NCBI RefSeq assembly: GCF_027497195.1
Contig: NZ_CP114905.1
Span: 6,149,001 to 6,213,000, forward strand
From: Streptomyces sp. WMMC500
GTDB lineage: Bacteria; Actinomycetota; Actinomycetes; Streptomycetales; Streptomycetaceae
Direction of reading: 5' to 3'
DNA length: 64,000 nt
The notes beneath the pieces were generated by a model, which saw only the letters and a list, made by a program, of their open reading frames with translations, made no database searches and was not told where the DNA came from. The translations under genes were made by a program, and so were the position numbers. Position 1 is the stretch's first letter; the number at the start of each line of letters is the position of its first letter. This document shows positions 25,311 to 33,732 of the stretch, piece by piece.

Positions 25311-26845
25311 AGGAAGTCCTCCGCGGTGACCCGGTCCGGCTCCTCCGCGGTACGCCCCGGCGGGGTGCCGTGCGTCCACGGGGTGTCCTCCGGCTCCGGC
25401 AGGGCAGGACCGCGGCGGGCCGTGTGTGCGAACAGCGTCCACACCACCCGGTCGCCCGGCTCCGGCACCGAGCCCTCGGCGGGCGCGCGCGAGCGGCCCA
25501 TGCCGTCCTGCAACCGCACGGTCACCCGCCCCTCCCCGAACCCGGCGACCAGCGCGCGCTGCGTCTTCCCGCCCGGCAGCTCGCGGTAGACCGTGCCGCC
25601 GTCCTCCAGGTGCGGTTCGTCGTCCGTGACGACGGTGACCAGCGGCCGGGGCATCGGGCGGCGGCCCTCGGAGTACGCCATCTCCACCGACTCGGTACGG
25701 CACACGAACGCCTGGCCCGCAAGCCGCCGTTCCGCCATCGTCAGCGGGTCGTCCAGCGCCTCCTGGGCGTCCAGCTCGGTGAGCGCGCGCTCGCGCTGGG
25801 CCAGCTTGCGGGCGGCGGTCACCGCGTCGTCGCGGCGCGGCTGCGGGGGCTCGCCGGCCCGCAGCCGGTCGCGGTGGGCGGTGAACGACCACCTGTCGCC
25901 GAGCCACCGGCCCGGCACGTGCGCGCCCCCGGGCAGGGCACGCACCAGGTCGTACGACCGCCAGACCGCGTCCCACGTGGGCCGCAGCCGGCTCTCCACG
26001 AGCCGCGCGACCGCCTCCTGTGCCGCCTCCCGGGCGGCGGCGTCGCCGTCGGCGCGGGCGCGGTCGAAGCGGGCCATGGCGGGGGCGAGCAGCCGGTTGT
26101 CGAACGCCGGGTCGGTGGCGGGGCCGGCCGGGGGCACGAGCAGTTGCCCCTCCGCGTCGCGGCCCGTCTCCGCGCGCTCCGCGGCCTCGGCGCCGTCCGT
26201 GATCCAGGCGAGCAGGGCGCCGAGGTGCTGGTCCTCGACGGTGCTCTGGCCGGTGGCCCAGTGCCGGGCGAGCAGGTCGGTGGCCGCGAGCAGCAGCGCG
26301 GCGCCGGGCACGCGCGCCCGCTCGCCGTAGTGCGACAGCCAGCGGCCGAGCAGGGGCACGCGCGGGGGCGCGGGATGCGGGGTGCCGGGGTCGTCCTCTG
26401 CGGTCCTGCGAAAGCGCATGGAGCGGCCGAGGAGGCGCACGTACGCGACGCCGGCGCGGCTGGGCACGAGGAGCTGCGCGGCGTCGGCGCAGGGCTCCTC
26501 GGCGGGTTCGGCGCCGTCGCCCGCGGCGGCGCTGTCCGGTGCGTCGCCGTCGTCGCCGGGGTCTTCCGCGTACGAGTCGATGTAGGGCAGCACTTCCGCC
26601 GCCAGCTCCGCCAGGAAAGCGAACCTCAGGTCGCGGTCGCGCGGCTGCGGTACGACCAGCAGGCGCGGCCGGTCGCGGTCGCTGCCCACGAGCGCGCCGA
26701 GCGGGGCGGCGGCCTCGCCGGCGGCGGTCATCGGGACGAGGACGAGCGGCCGGTCGGACAGATGCCGGTGCCGCACGGTCGCGAGCGCGGTGGCCCGCCC
26801 GGCGACCACGGCCTCCGCCCGCGCGAGGGTGACCATCAGACTCAC
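25307..26845 (-). CDS. Unknown central protein of nuclease-helicase operon
   Basis: A 512-residue protein of unknown family. It starts at a GTG overlapping the nuclease stop (GTGA) and its own stop overlaps the helicase start the same way, so all three products are likely made in similar amounts and act together. The N-terminal 100 residues look like an alpha/beta domain (RPLVLVPMTAAGEAAAPLGA, RPRLLVVPQPRDRDLRFAFL); the middle is helical and Arg/Ala-rich, including WDAVWRSYDLVRALPGGAHV; the C-terminal 150 residues contain beta-rich segments (LVTVVTDDEPHLEDGGTVYR, VRLQDGMGRS, GDRVVWTLF) that could form an OB or SH3-like DNA-binding fold. No Walker, nuclease or zinc motif is visible. Confidence 0.75.
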   Translation of the reverse strand: MSLMVTLARAEAVVAGRATALATVRHRHLSDRPLVLVPMTAAGEAAAPLGALVGSDRDRPRLLVVPQPRDRDLRFAFLAELAAEVLPYIDSYAEDPGDDGDAPDSAAAGDGAEPAEEPCADAAQLLVPSRAGVAYVRLLGRSMRFRRTAEDDPGTPHPAPPRVPLLGRWLSHYGERARVPGAALLLAATDLLARHWATGQSTVEDQHLGALLAWITDGAEAAERAETGRDAEGQLLVPPAGPATDPAFDNRLLAPAMARFDRARADGDAAAREAAQEAVARLVESRLRPTWDAVWRSYDLVRALPGGAHVPGRWLGDRWSFTAHRDRLRAGEPPQPRRDDAVTAARKLAQRERALTELDAQEALDDPLTMAERRLAGQAFVCRTESVEMAYSEGRRPMPRPLVTVVTDDEPHLEDGGTVYRELPGGKTQRALVAGFGEGRVTVRLQDGMGRSRAPAEGSVPEPGDRVVWTLFAHTARRGPALPEPEDTPWTHGTPPGRTAEEPDRVTAEDFL

Positions 26846-28086
26846 GCGCCCCCGCCCTTCTCGGCAGGCTCCGCAGCCGCCGACGCTGCCGCGGCAAGTG
26901 CCTCGGCCCGCAGGGCCGCGGCCCGCCGCAACGCCGGTACGGCGGGATCCTCCGTGCCGCCCGCGGCTCCCGCCGTCCCCGCGGGGACAGCCGCCCCCGC
27001 CGCCGTCACGACTTCGCCCACCGTGCGCAGGCCGCCCAGGTCGGCGCGGACGCCGCGGCCCAGTGCCGTCACGTCCCCGCGCTCCCGGGCCCGGGCGCGG
27101 CAGTGGAACGCCAGCTCGCAGGCGGCCAGGCACTCCGGCGCGTACGCGGCGGGCACCGCCTCCACCGCCGCCGTGAGGTGCGGCGGGGGCTGGCGGACGT
27201 CCAGCGTCAGGTCCTCGGGCAGGGCGGCGGCGATGGCTTCGAGGCGGGTGAGGCGGGTGAGCTGGCGGCGGGTGGCGGCCAGTTGCCTGCGCACGTCGAC
27301 GGGTTCGGCGACGGGCTGGTTGGAGAAGTCCTTGGGGCAGACCAGCAGCACCCTGTCGTGCACCTCGCAGTGCTGCTGGAGCGCCAGCACGTACACCGCG
27401 GCCTGCCGGGCCGCCGCGCCGACCTTCGCCGGGTCGGCCGCGCCGTCGAGGATCGGGAAGGACTTGATCTCGACCACCGTGCAGCGCCCGTCCGGCCCGA
27501 TGACCGCCGCGTCCGGCTCCAGGTACACGGGTGCGCCCGCGACCTCCAGGCTGACCATCGGATGCCGCAGCAGCGTCCAGCCGCCCGCCGCCACCGCCCC
27601 GGCGATGGCCTGCCGGGTGCGCTCCGTGCGCCCGCGGGGGCCGGGGGCGGCGAGGTCGGGGACGTGGACGGCGGCGGGCTCCGGCGGGGTCTCGCCGGTG
27701 CGTTCGGCGAGGAGGGCCAGCAACTCGGCGCCGTCGTCCGCGGTGATACGGGCCTCGAAGGCGTTGCCGCGGGCGAACGCGAACTGCGACTGGCCGAACG
27801 GCGCCGGTCTGCCCAGCGCCTCGGCGAGCGCCCCCTTGTCGATGCCGGCGCCGTCCAGCAGCGTCCGGCGGCGGCATCCGGGGTTGGCCGCCAGCGCGGC
27901 GAGCGCCCGCGCGTCCAGTGGGCGCGGCTGCACGTCCGCGCCGCGCAGCGCGTCGAGCCGGCGGCGGAGCGCGGGCGCCCCGTCCGTGCCGCGGTCCGCG
28001 GGGCCGGCGTCGGCGCCGGCGAGGGTCAAGTCGCCCGTAGCGGTCGTACGTTCCACGCGCCGCAGTCTGGCACGCCGCACCGACAC
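26842..28086 (-). CDS. RecB/Cas4-type PD-(D/E)XK nuclease with Fe-S cluster cysteines
   Basis: Predicted DNA nuclease of 414 residues, first gene of the three-gene operon. The RecB-family motifs appear in order: RGNAFE (106-111), Asp192 in YLEPDAAVI, Glu206-x-Lys208 in VVEIKSF, and Gln228/Tyr232 in RQAAVYVLAL. One Cys before the nuclease core (Cys71, in NPGCRR) and three after it (Cys319, Cys323, Cys329, in ECLAACELAFHC) reproduce the split cysteine pattern that holds a 4Fe-4S cluster in Cas4, AddB and Dna2. The C-terminus is a low-complexity Ala/Gly tail. Starts at 28086 (GTG) or ten codons later are possible. No CRISPR array or other cas gene is nearby. Confidence 0.82.
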   Translation of the reverse strand: MSVRRARLRRVERTTATGDLTLAGADAGPADRGTDGAPALRRRLDALRGADVQPRPLDARALAALAANPGCRRRTLLDGAGIDKGALAEALGRPAPFGQSQFAFARGNAFEARITADDGAELLALLAERTGETPPEPAAVHVPDLAAPGPRGRTERTRQAIAGAVAAGGWTLLRHPMVSLEVAGAPVYLEPDAAVIGPDGRCTVVEIKSFPILDGAADPAKVGAAARQAAVYVLALQQHCEVHDRVLLVCPKDFSNQPVAEPVDVRRQLAATRRQLTRLTRLEAIAAALPEDLTLDVRQPPPHLTAAVEAVPAAYAPECLAACELAFHCRARARERGDVTALGRGVRADLGGLRTVGEVVTAAGAAVPAGTAGAAGGTEDPAVPALRRAAALRAEALAAAASAAAEPAEKGGGA

Positions 28087-28143
28087 GGGGGGCGGTGGCG
28101 GGCCGCGGCGGGCCGGCCTGGCCCGCGCCGCGTCAGCCGGGCG

Positions 28144-29187
28144 TCAGTACGCCAGCCGCCGGCACATCACCTGCGCCGCGCCGCCGCGCTGTTCCACCGG
28201 CTCCCGTCTGCCGCCCGGCGCCGCCGGCGGCTCGCCCGGGGCCGCGGTGCCGTCCGCGCCGCGTGGGCGCGGGATGGGTGGCGCGTCCGGATCGTCGCCC
28301 CCGCCGCCGCCCGCGCCGGTGCGGACCTTCTCCGGGATGAGGTCGTCCGCCGGCACCTCGGCGCCGTCCGCGTCGTCCGGCCGCGGGCCGCCCGCCGCGA
28401 CCACGCCGCCGCCCGCGGGCGTGCCGCGACCGCCGACGAGGGGCCCGAGGCGGTACAGCCGGCGGCGGATGCCGTCGGCGACGCCCAGCGACGGACGGAG
28501 CAGCAGCCAGCCGAGGCCCATGACGGCGGCCCCCGCGACGGCGTCGAGGAAGTAGTGGTTGGCGGTGCCCATCACCACAATGGTGGTGACGAGCGGGTAC
28601 GCGACGCCCAGCAGCCGCACCGGCGTGTACGGCGCGTGCCGCCACAGCACCACGGCGCACCACAGCGCCCAGCCCACGTGCAGGCTGGGCATCGCCGCGT
28701 ACTGGTTGGTCAGCCCGCCGAGCCCGCGCGGCGCGCTCGCCTCGCCGCCCCACCAGCCGTAGTCCGAGTACTGCGCCATCGTGTCGACGAACCCGTACGC
28801 CGGGTCCAGCAGCCGCGGCGGGCAGGTCGGCATGAGGATGAAGCCGACGAGGGCGACGACGGTGGAGAGCAGCAGCCAGGTGCGGTAGCGCCGGTAGTGC
28901 ACGCGGTGGCGGAGCCAGACCCACACCAGGACCACGGGCGTGACGACGTAGTGCAGGGACGCGTAGATGAAGTCGGCGGGGACGCCGATCGCGGCGTGGG
29001 CGGTGAACAGTCTGTTGAGCGGGTCCTCGAAGTTGATGTGCAGGGTCTTCTCGATGTCGAGCAGCGCGAGGCCGTTGTCGACCGCCATGGTCACGTCGCC
29101 GCGGGCGAGCAGCCGGCCCGCCGAGTACGCCATGTACACCACGACGACGAGCAACAGCTCCGTCCACCAACGCTGCCTCAGTCGCAT
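28144..29187 (-). CDS. PAP2-superfamily membrane phosphatase / inositol-phosphotransferase-like
   Basis: Integral membrane protein of 347 residues from the ATG at 29185-29187; the longer upstream frame is not conserved-looking. It has about six transmembrane helices (for instance WWTELLLVVVVYMAYSAG, VLVWVWLRHRV, WLLLSTVVALVGFILMPTCP). The PAP2 catalytic motifs are AAMPSLHVGWALW and GTANHYFLDAVAG, whose His and Asp are the usual phosphatase residues; the arrangement resembles the inositol phosphorylceramide synthase (AUR1-like) branch. It would act on a lipid phosphate at the outer face of the membrane. The last 110 residues are a Pro/Gly-rich cytoplasmic or extracellular tail. It is separated from the nuclease operon by 57 bases with a weak hairpin. 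Confidence 0.88.
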   Translation of the reverse strand: MRLRQRWWTELLLVVVVYMAYSAGRLLARGDVTMAVDNGLALLDIEKTLHINFEDPLNRLFTAHAAIGVPADFIYASLHYVVTPVVLVWVWLRHRVHYRRYRTWLLLSTVVALVGFILMPTCPPRLLDPAYGFVDTMAQYSDYGWWGGEASAPRGLGGLTNQYAAMPSLHVGWALWCAVVLWRHAPYTPVRLLGVAYPLVTTIVVMGTANHYFLDAVAGAAVMGLGWLLLRPSLGVADGIRRRLYRLGPLVGGRGTPAGGGVVAAGGPRPDDADGAEVPADDLIPEKVRTGAGGGGGDDPDAPPIPRPRGADGTAAPGEPPAAPGGRREPVEQRGGAAQVMCRRLAY

Positions 29188-29356
29188 GGTCCAGGCACTC
29201 CGTCTCCGCTTCCCCGCTGCGGGCCGCCCCACGTGGCCCACGGACAACCGTACGGTGTACGTCACCCCACTGCACGGTGTATATCCCGCCCGCCCAATGG
29301 TGGCGGGAGCCAGAAAGACGCTGAATGATCCGGAAAGGTTGCCCCCCTCGGGTGGA

Positions 29357-30649
29357 TCAGGCCGAAACCGTTCCAAGATTCATGAGAAATGCCTCGACTT
29401 CGGCGCAACCTGCCCAGCGCCGCAGCCGCTCCGCGGTGCCGTCGAGCATGGCCCGTACCCGCGCGGACCGCACGTCCGCCAGGAGCGCGAGCGCGCTGCC
29501 GGCCGCGTGGGCGGCCTCGTCCGGCCGGCCGGCGGCGGCGAGGTTTTCGGCCAGCTCGGCGGTGAACAGGGCGGTGTTGCGGGCGAAGTGGGGGTCTTGG
29601 AGCACGACCGCGCGGCGGGCGCACTCGGCGGCGCGGGAGTGGTCGCCGAGCGCCGCCCAGCACTGCGCCTCCAGGCCGGTCAGTTCGGCCTCGCCGTAGA
29701 AGGACATCCACTCCGGGCAGTCGTCCGCCCCGCCCCGGGCGAACAGGTCGCCGGCCGCGGTCAGCGCCTCGCGGGTCGCGCCACGGTCGCCGAGCAGCGC
29801 CCAGCCGCCCGCCTCGCGGGCGGCGAGCAGCGAACCCAGCCGGTCGCAGCCGAGCGCGGCGGCGGCCCGGCGGCCGGCCTGGGAGGCGCGTACGGCCTCG
29901 TGGGCGCGGCCGGTGTCGCGGGCGAGGAACGCGGTGTTGCTGAAGGCATGCGCCTCCAGGGCGGGGTCGTCGGCGAGCCGGGCGGTGGCGAGAGCTTCGG
30001 CGTAGTGCGAGCGGGCGTCGGCGAAGCGGCCGGAGTCGTGCGCCAGCCAGCCGACGGAGAGGGCCAGCTCGCCCGCCGCGGCGTGCAGCCGCTCGGCGTC
30101 GGAGCCGGGGCGGCCGGCGGTCTCCGGGAGCAGGGCCCGCGCGGTGCGCAGCGTGCCGCCGACGCGGGCGTAGAGGTCGTCGGCGCCGTGCCGGTCGTCG
30201 TGCAGCCGGATGCGGCGTACCGCCTCCGCCACGGCGGCCTCGGGGAAACCGGGCGTACGGGCCCGGGCGGGCAGCGCCGGGAGAGGCGGGAGGGTGCGGG
30301 GCGGGGGGTCCGCCGGCTTCCCCGGGGGCGTGGGGCGTACGGACGTGTGCGGGGGCGCACCACCGCCGCCGCGCGCCCTTCGGCCGCGTACGGCCGCCCG
30401 CGGCTCGAAGCCCAGATCGCCCAGCGAGCGGCCCGGGAACATGTGCAGGAACACGCGCTCGTACGCGTAGTTGGGGCACCGGATCTCGCCGGCCTCGACG
30501 CGGCCCACGTAGCGCGCGTCACACGAGACCTGCTCGCCGATCTCCCGGGCGGCCCGCCGCACCGCGGCGGCGAACTCGCCCGGTGAGCGGCTGCCGCGCA
30601 GCTCGCGGAAGGCGGCGTTGCGGCGCGATCGGTCGGGTGGGGCGGCCAC
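29357..30649 (-). CDS. HTH-type regulator with TPR-like C-terminal domain
   Basis: A 430-residue protein. The N-terminus (about 10-75) fits a streptomycete XRE-like HTH family: AVRRAAREIGEQVSCDARYV, VGRVEAGEIRCPNYAYERVF. A Pro/Arg-rich linker follows. From about 140 the protein is built of repeated helical hairpins (LALSVGWLAHDSGRFADARS, LEAHAFSNTAFLARDTGRAH, LEAQCWAALGDHSRAAECAR), a tetratricopeptide-type solenoid that may sense a peptide or partner protein. Such HTH-TPR proteins often regulate development or secondary metabolism in Streptomyces; the target is unknown. The 284 bases up to the divergent gene at 30934 contain no gene and should hold both promoters. Confidence 0.8.
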   Translation of the reverse strand: MAAPPDRSRRNAAFRELRGSRSPGEFAAAVRRAAREIGEQVSCDARYVGRVEAGEIRCPNYAYERVFLHMFPGRSLGDLGFEPRAAVRGRRARGGGGAPPHTSVRPTPPGKPADPPPRTLPPLPALPARARTPGFPEAAVAEAVRRIRLHDDRHGADDLYARVGGTLRTARALLPETAGRPGSDAERLHAAAGELALSVGWLAHDSGRFADARSHYAEALATARLADDPALEAHAFSNTAFLARDTGRAHEAVRASQAGRRAAAALGCDRLGSLLAAREAGGWALLGDRGATREALTAAGDLFARGGADDCPEWMSFYGEAELTGLEAQCWAALGDHSRAAECARRAVVLQDPHFARNTALFTAELAENLAAAGRPDEAAHAAGSALALLADVRSARVRAMLDGTAERLRRWAGCAEVEAFLMNLGTVSA

Positions 30650-30933
30650 GTCCGCTCGTCCTCCCTGATGCTGTGGCGACGACTGGTGTTCCGCGACCGC
30701 CGGCCCGCGACACCGCGTCGCGACGGCCGGTGCCGCGCCGGCGGCCCGCCCGCACCCACGGTGGGCGCGCCGCCACGGAGAGTCTGCCGACCCGCGGGGC
30801 CCGGCGCCCCCGATCCGCCATAAAACGCCATTCTTTGCGGCGCGTTCGTACCGTGCCGTTGACGCGGTCCGGGCGTTGGATGTGCTGAGGACCGGGGGAG
30901 CGACGACGGGGACTGGATGAGGGAGGGGTTCCT

Positions 30934-31308
30934 GTGCCGGACACCGGCGGGGAGGCCACTGTCCGTACGAGGGCCGCCGCGGACCCGTGTGACCTGGTCA
31001 CCGTCCCGGCCAGACACGGCCTCGAAGCGGTCGACATCCTCCGGCTGCGCAGGGCCGTCGGGCCCGTGCTGCACGACGGCGGCGTCGACACCCTCGGCTT
31101 CCTGGTGCCGCCCGGCACCGCGGCGCGCTGGGACCTGCCCGGCAGCACCTGCACCCCGACGCTGCCCCGCGGACCCGCCGCGCCGCCGGTGCCCGGGTCG
31201 TACTGGCTGGTGCCGCCGGAGGAGGCGGCGCCGGTGACGGACCCGGTGCTGCTGGCGGCGGCGCTGTGCGAGGCGGCCCGGACGATCGAGGCCGCCGACC
31301 GCTTCTGA
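30934..31308 (+). CDS. Conserved streptomycete protein, function unknown
   Basis: A 124-residue protein starting at a GTG with a GGGAGGGG ribosome site 5 bases upstream. Characteristic stretches are CDLVTVPARHGLEAVDILRL, GPVLHDGGVDTLGFLVPPGT and YWLVPPEEAAPVTDP. The segment LGFLVPPGTA...WDLPGS...YWLVPP resembles a fragment of the N-terminal fold of bifunctional primase-polymerase-like or related actinobacterial proteins, but no catalytic residues can be named. It has no signal or membrane helix. It precedes the spermidine-synthase-like gene by 119 bases on the same strand. Confidence 0.7.
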   Translation: MPDTGGEATVRTRAAADPCDLVTVPARHGLEAVDILRLRRAVGPVLHDGGVDTLGFLVPPGTAARWDLPGSTCTPTLPRGPAAPPVPGSYWLVPPEEAAPVTDPVLLAAALCEAARTIEAADRF

Positions 31309-31427
31309 GCCCCGGCGGCGGTGCCCCGGGTCGCACCCGCCGGGGCCCACCCGGGCACACCCACCGTCACACCCCCTGGTCACACCCCGCGGCGGCGCGG
31401 CCGGCCGGGGCGGGGGATACTGGGCGC

Positions 31428-32285
31428 GTGGCCAGGCAGAGGTCGCGCGGCGGGCGCTGCCCCGTCGTGGTGGACGTGGACGGCGGCACCGCGGAACTGC
31501 GTCCCGACCCCGACCGGCCGCGCGCCTGGATGCTGCTCCTCGACGGCGCCCCGCAGTCCCACGTCGACCTCGACGACCCCGCGCACCTGGAGTTCGAGTA
31601 CCAGCGCCGCCTCGGCCACGCCGCCGACCTCGTCGCCCCCGCCGGACGCCCCGTGCAGGTACTGCACCTCGGCGGCGGCGCGCTGACCCTGCCGCGCTAC
31701 GTCGCCGCCACCCGGCCCCGCTCCGTCCAGCAGGCCGTCGAGATCGACGGCAGGCTCACCGCGCTGATACGGGCGGAACTGCCGCTGCCCGAGCGGGCGC
31801 GGATCCGGGTACGCCAGGGCGACGCCCGCGCCGTGCTCGCCAGGGTGCCGGACGGCTGGGCGGACCTGGTCGTCGGCGACGTCTTCCGCGTCGCGCGCAC
31901 GCCCGCGCACCTGACGACCACGGAGTTCCTGGGCGAGGTGCGCAGGGTGCTGCGCCCCGGCGGCGTCTACGCCGCGAACCTCGCCGACGGGCCGCCGCTG
32001 GCGTATCTGCGGGCGCAGACCGCCACCGCCGCCACGGTCTTCCCCGAACTGTGCGCCGTCGCCGCTCCCGCCGTCTGGCGCGGCCGGCGCTTCGGCAACG
32101 CCGTGCTCCTCGCCTCCGCCGTCCCGCTGCCGGTCGCCGAGCTGACCCGCCGGGCGGCCACCGACCCGCAGCCCGGCCGCGTCGAACACGGCCGCGCGCT
32201 GCGGGACTTCGCCGCCGGCGCCCGTCCGGTGACCGACGCCACGGCGGTGGAGTCCCCCGCGCCGCCGCCCGGGGTGTTCACGTAG
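31428..32285 (+). CDS. Spermidine-synthase-like methyltransferase-fold protein
   Basis: A 285-residue cytoplasmic protein read from a GTG. The Rossmann-type S-adenosyl-binding core is visible: VQVLHLGGGALTLPRYVAAT (motif I), QQAVEIDGRLTALIRAELPL (acidic loop), RVRQGDARAVLARV and DLVVGDVFR. HLEFEYQRRLGHAADL before motif I is the pattern of spermidine-synthase-like proteins. The aspartates needed for putrescine aminopropyl transfer are not all evident (DVFR rather than the usual D-x-x-D-P), so a true polyamine role is doubtful and the activity is best left open. The C-terminal 40 residues are a variable tail. Confidence 0.8.
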   Translation: MARQRSRGGRCPVVVDVDGGTAELRPDPDRPRAWMLLLDGAPQSHVDLDDPAHLEFEYQRRLGHAADLVAPAGRPVQVLHLGGGALTLPRYVAATRPRSVQQAVEIDGRLTALIRAELPLPERARIRVRQGDARAVLARVPDGWADLVVGDVFRVARTPAHLTTTEFLGEVRRVLRPGGVYAANLADGPPLAYLRAQTATAATVFPELCAVAAPAVWRGRRFGNAVLLASAVPLPVAELTRRAATDPQPGRVEHGRALRDFAAGARPVTDATAVESPAPPPGVFT

Positions 32286-32307
32286 CACGAGACTCGCGGG
32301 GCGGCGG

Positions 32308-32910
32308 TCAGGTCGCGTTCTCGTTCGTCTCCACCCGCGGCGCGCTGTCGTGCCACGTGCAGATCACCGACGTCCGCCGGCCCTCCGCGACGAAGTCGAC
32401 GCGTATCCACGTCGTCTGCTCCCACGTCTGCATCTGCCACCCGGCGTCCGGCGTCGCCGACACCAACTCCGCCGAGTCCGGGGCCATCTCGAAGGTGACC
32501 CGCCCGCCGGCCACCGGATACGTCTGCACGTCCCCCGTCGCGCTCTCCGCCGGCCGGTCCTGCTGGGCCCCGTCGCCGGCGCCGTCACCCGCGCCGTCTC
32601 CCGCGCCGTCTGCCCCGCCGTCCGTGCCCCTCGGGCTCTCCGTACGCTCCGGCCGCTCCTGTGAACTCTCCGTCGCCGACGGGGTCTTGGACGCCCGCGT
32701 CGGCGAGGGCGGCGCGGGCCGCTCCGTCGCCGTACCGACCAGGGGCGGCGGCGTCGGCGACGGCGCCCGGCCGGACAGCGGAACCGTGTGCGGGCGGTCG
32801 GAGGTGCTGTCCAGCACCAGCCGGACCCCGAACCACGACACCGTCACGGCCGCCAGTGTCGCCAGGGTCCACGCGAGCGCGTGCACGAACCTTCGACGCA
32901 TCGGTCCCAT
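32308..32910 (-). CDS. Membrane-anchored extracytoplasmic protein, divergent from a two-component system
   Basis: A 200-residue protein starting at the ATG at 32908-32910 (a second ATG three codons later is equally possible). An N-terminal helix (HALAWTLATLAAVTVSWFGV) probably remains as an uncleaved anchor. A Ser/Thr/Pro/Gly-rich linker with GAGDGAGDGAGDGA repeats follows, then a compact 70-residue C-terminal domain (GRVTFEMAPDSAELVSATPD, GWQMQTWEQTTWIRVDF, RRTSVICTWHDSAPRVE). It resembles small streptomycete surface proteins encoded beside sensor kinases. Its position suggests it is sensed by, or controlled by, the adjacent system; that is inference. Confidence 0.75.
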   Translation of the reverse strand: MGPMRRRFVHALAWTLATLAAVTVSWFGVRLVLDSTSDRPHTVPLSGRAPSPTPPPLVGTATERPAPPSPTRASKTPSATESSQERPERTESPRGTDGGADGAGDGAGDGAGDGAQQDRPAESATGDVQTYPVAGGRVTFEMAPDSAELVSATPDAGWQMQTWEQTTWIRVDFVAEGRRTSVICTWHDSAPRVETNENAT

Positions 32911-33027
32911 CCTGCCGCACCCGCCACCCGCGGCGCCGCACACCCGCCGGAACCGCCCGCCGCCGGTTGTCCACAGGCAGCGCCGGCGGGGCGGCGCGCA
33001 CCGCGCTTTTGGCGTACGTTGCCGGGC

Positions 33028-33732
33028 ATGGCAAGTGTGCTGGTGGTGGAGGACGACCAGTTCGTGCGCTCCGCGCTGATCAGGCATCTGACGGACGCCG
33101 CCCACACCGTGCGCAGCGTGGGCACGGCGCTGGAGGCGCTGCGCGAGGTCGCGCACCACGGCTTCGACGTCGTGATCCTCGACCTCGGGCTGCCCGACCT
33201 GGACGGCGCCGAGGCGCTGAAGATGCTGCGCGGCCTCACCGACGTGCCGGTCATCGTGGCCACCGCGCGGGACGACGAGTCCGAGATCGTCCGCATCCTC
33301 AACGACGGCGCCGACGACTACCTGGTCAAGCCCTTCTCCGTCGAGCATCTGCAGGCCCGGCTGGGCGCGGTGCTGCGCCGCGCCGGGGGCCGCACCGCCG
33401 CCGCTCCGCCGCCGCGGCAACTGCGCGTCGGCGGCCTCGCGATCGACCTGCGCAGCCGCCGGGCGGAGCTGGACGGACGCGAACTGGACCTGACCCGGCG
33501 CGAGTTCGACATGCTGGCGTTCCTCGCCGAGCGGCCCGGCGTCGTCGTACCGCGCCGGGAGCTGCTGGCCGAGGTGTGGCGGCAGTCCTACGGCGACGAC
33601 CAGACCATCGACGTGCACCTGTCCTGGCTGCGCCGCAAGCTCGGCGAGACCGCGGCACGCCCCCGCTACCTGCACACCCTGCGCGGCGTCGGCGTGAAGC
33701 TCGACCCGCCGGCCGGGATCCCGCCCGCATGA
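33028..33732 (+). CDS. OmpR-family response regulator
   Basis: A 234-residue cytoplasmic regulator. The receiver domain (1-120) has the acidic pocket Asp9/Asp10 (VVEDDQFV), phospho-acceptor Asp52 in VILDLGLPDLDG, and the Lys of DYLVKPFS. The C-terminal winged helix (about 130-230) shows ELDLTRREFDMLAFLAERPG and QTIDVHLSWLRRKLGE, typical of OmpR/PhoB DNA-binding domains. Its stop overlaps the kinase start by four bases (ATGA). DNA targets are unknown; the divergent surface-protein gene 117 bases away is a likely one. Confidence 0.95.
   Translation: MASVLVVEDDQFVRSALIRHLTDAAHTVRSVGTALEALREVAHHGFDVVILDLGLPDLDGAEALKMLRGLTDVPVIVATARDDESEIVRILNDGADDYLVKPFSVEHLQARLGAVLRRAGGRTAAAPPPRQLRVGGLAIDLRSRRAELDGRELDLTRREFDMLAFLAERPGVVVPRRELLAEVWRQSYGDDQTIDVHLSWLRRKLGETAARPRYLHTLRGVGVKLDPPAGIPPA

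Noticed and set aside
25311..26897. N-terminal extension of the helicase to more than 1000 residues
   Set aside because: The extension overlaps the unknown 512-residue protein in another frame and has Arg/Pro-rich shadow composition; the GTGA overlap start at 25310 is better supported.
26842..28086. Cas4 as part of a CRISPR-Cas locus
   Set aside because: No array of direct repeats with spacers and no other cas gene occurs in the window; the neighbours form a nuclease-helicase operon instead.
31428..32285. True spermidine synthase
   Set aside because: The catalytic Asp pattern of aminopropyltransferases is incomplete, so only the fold family is claimed.
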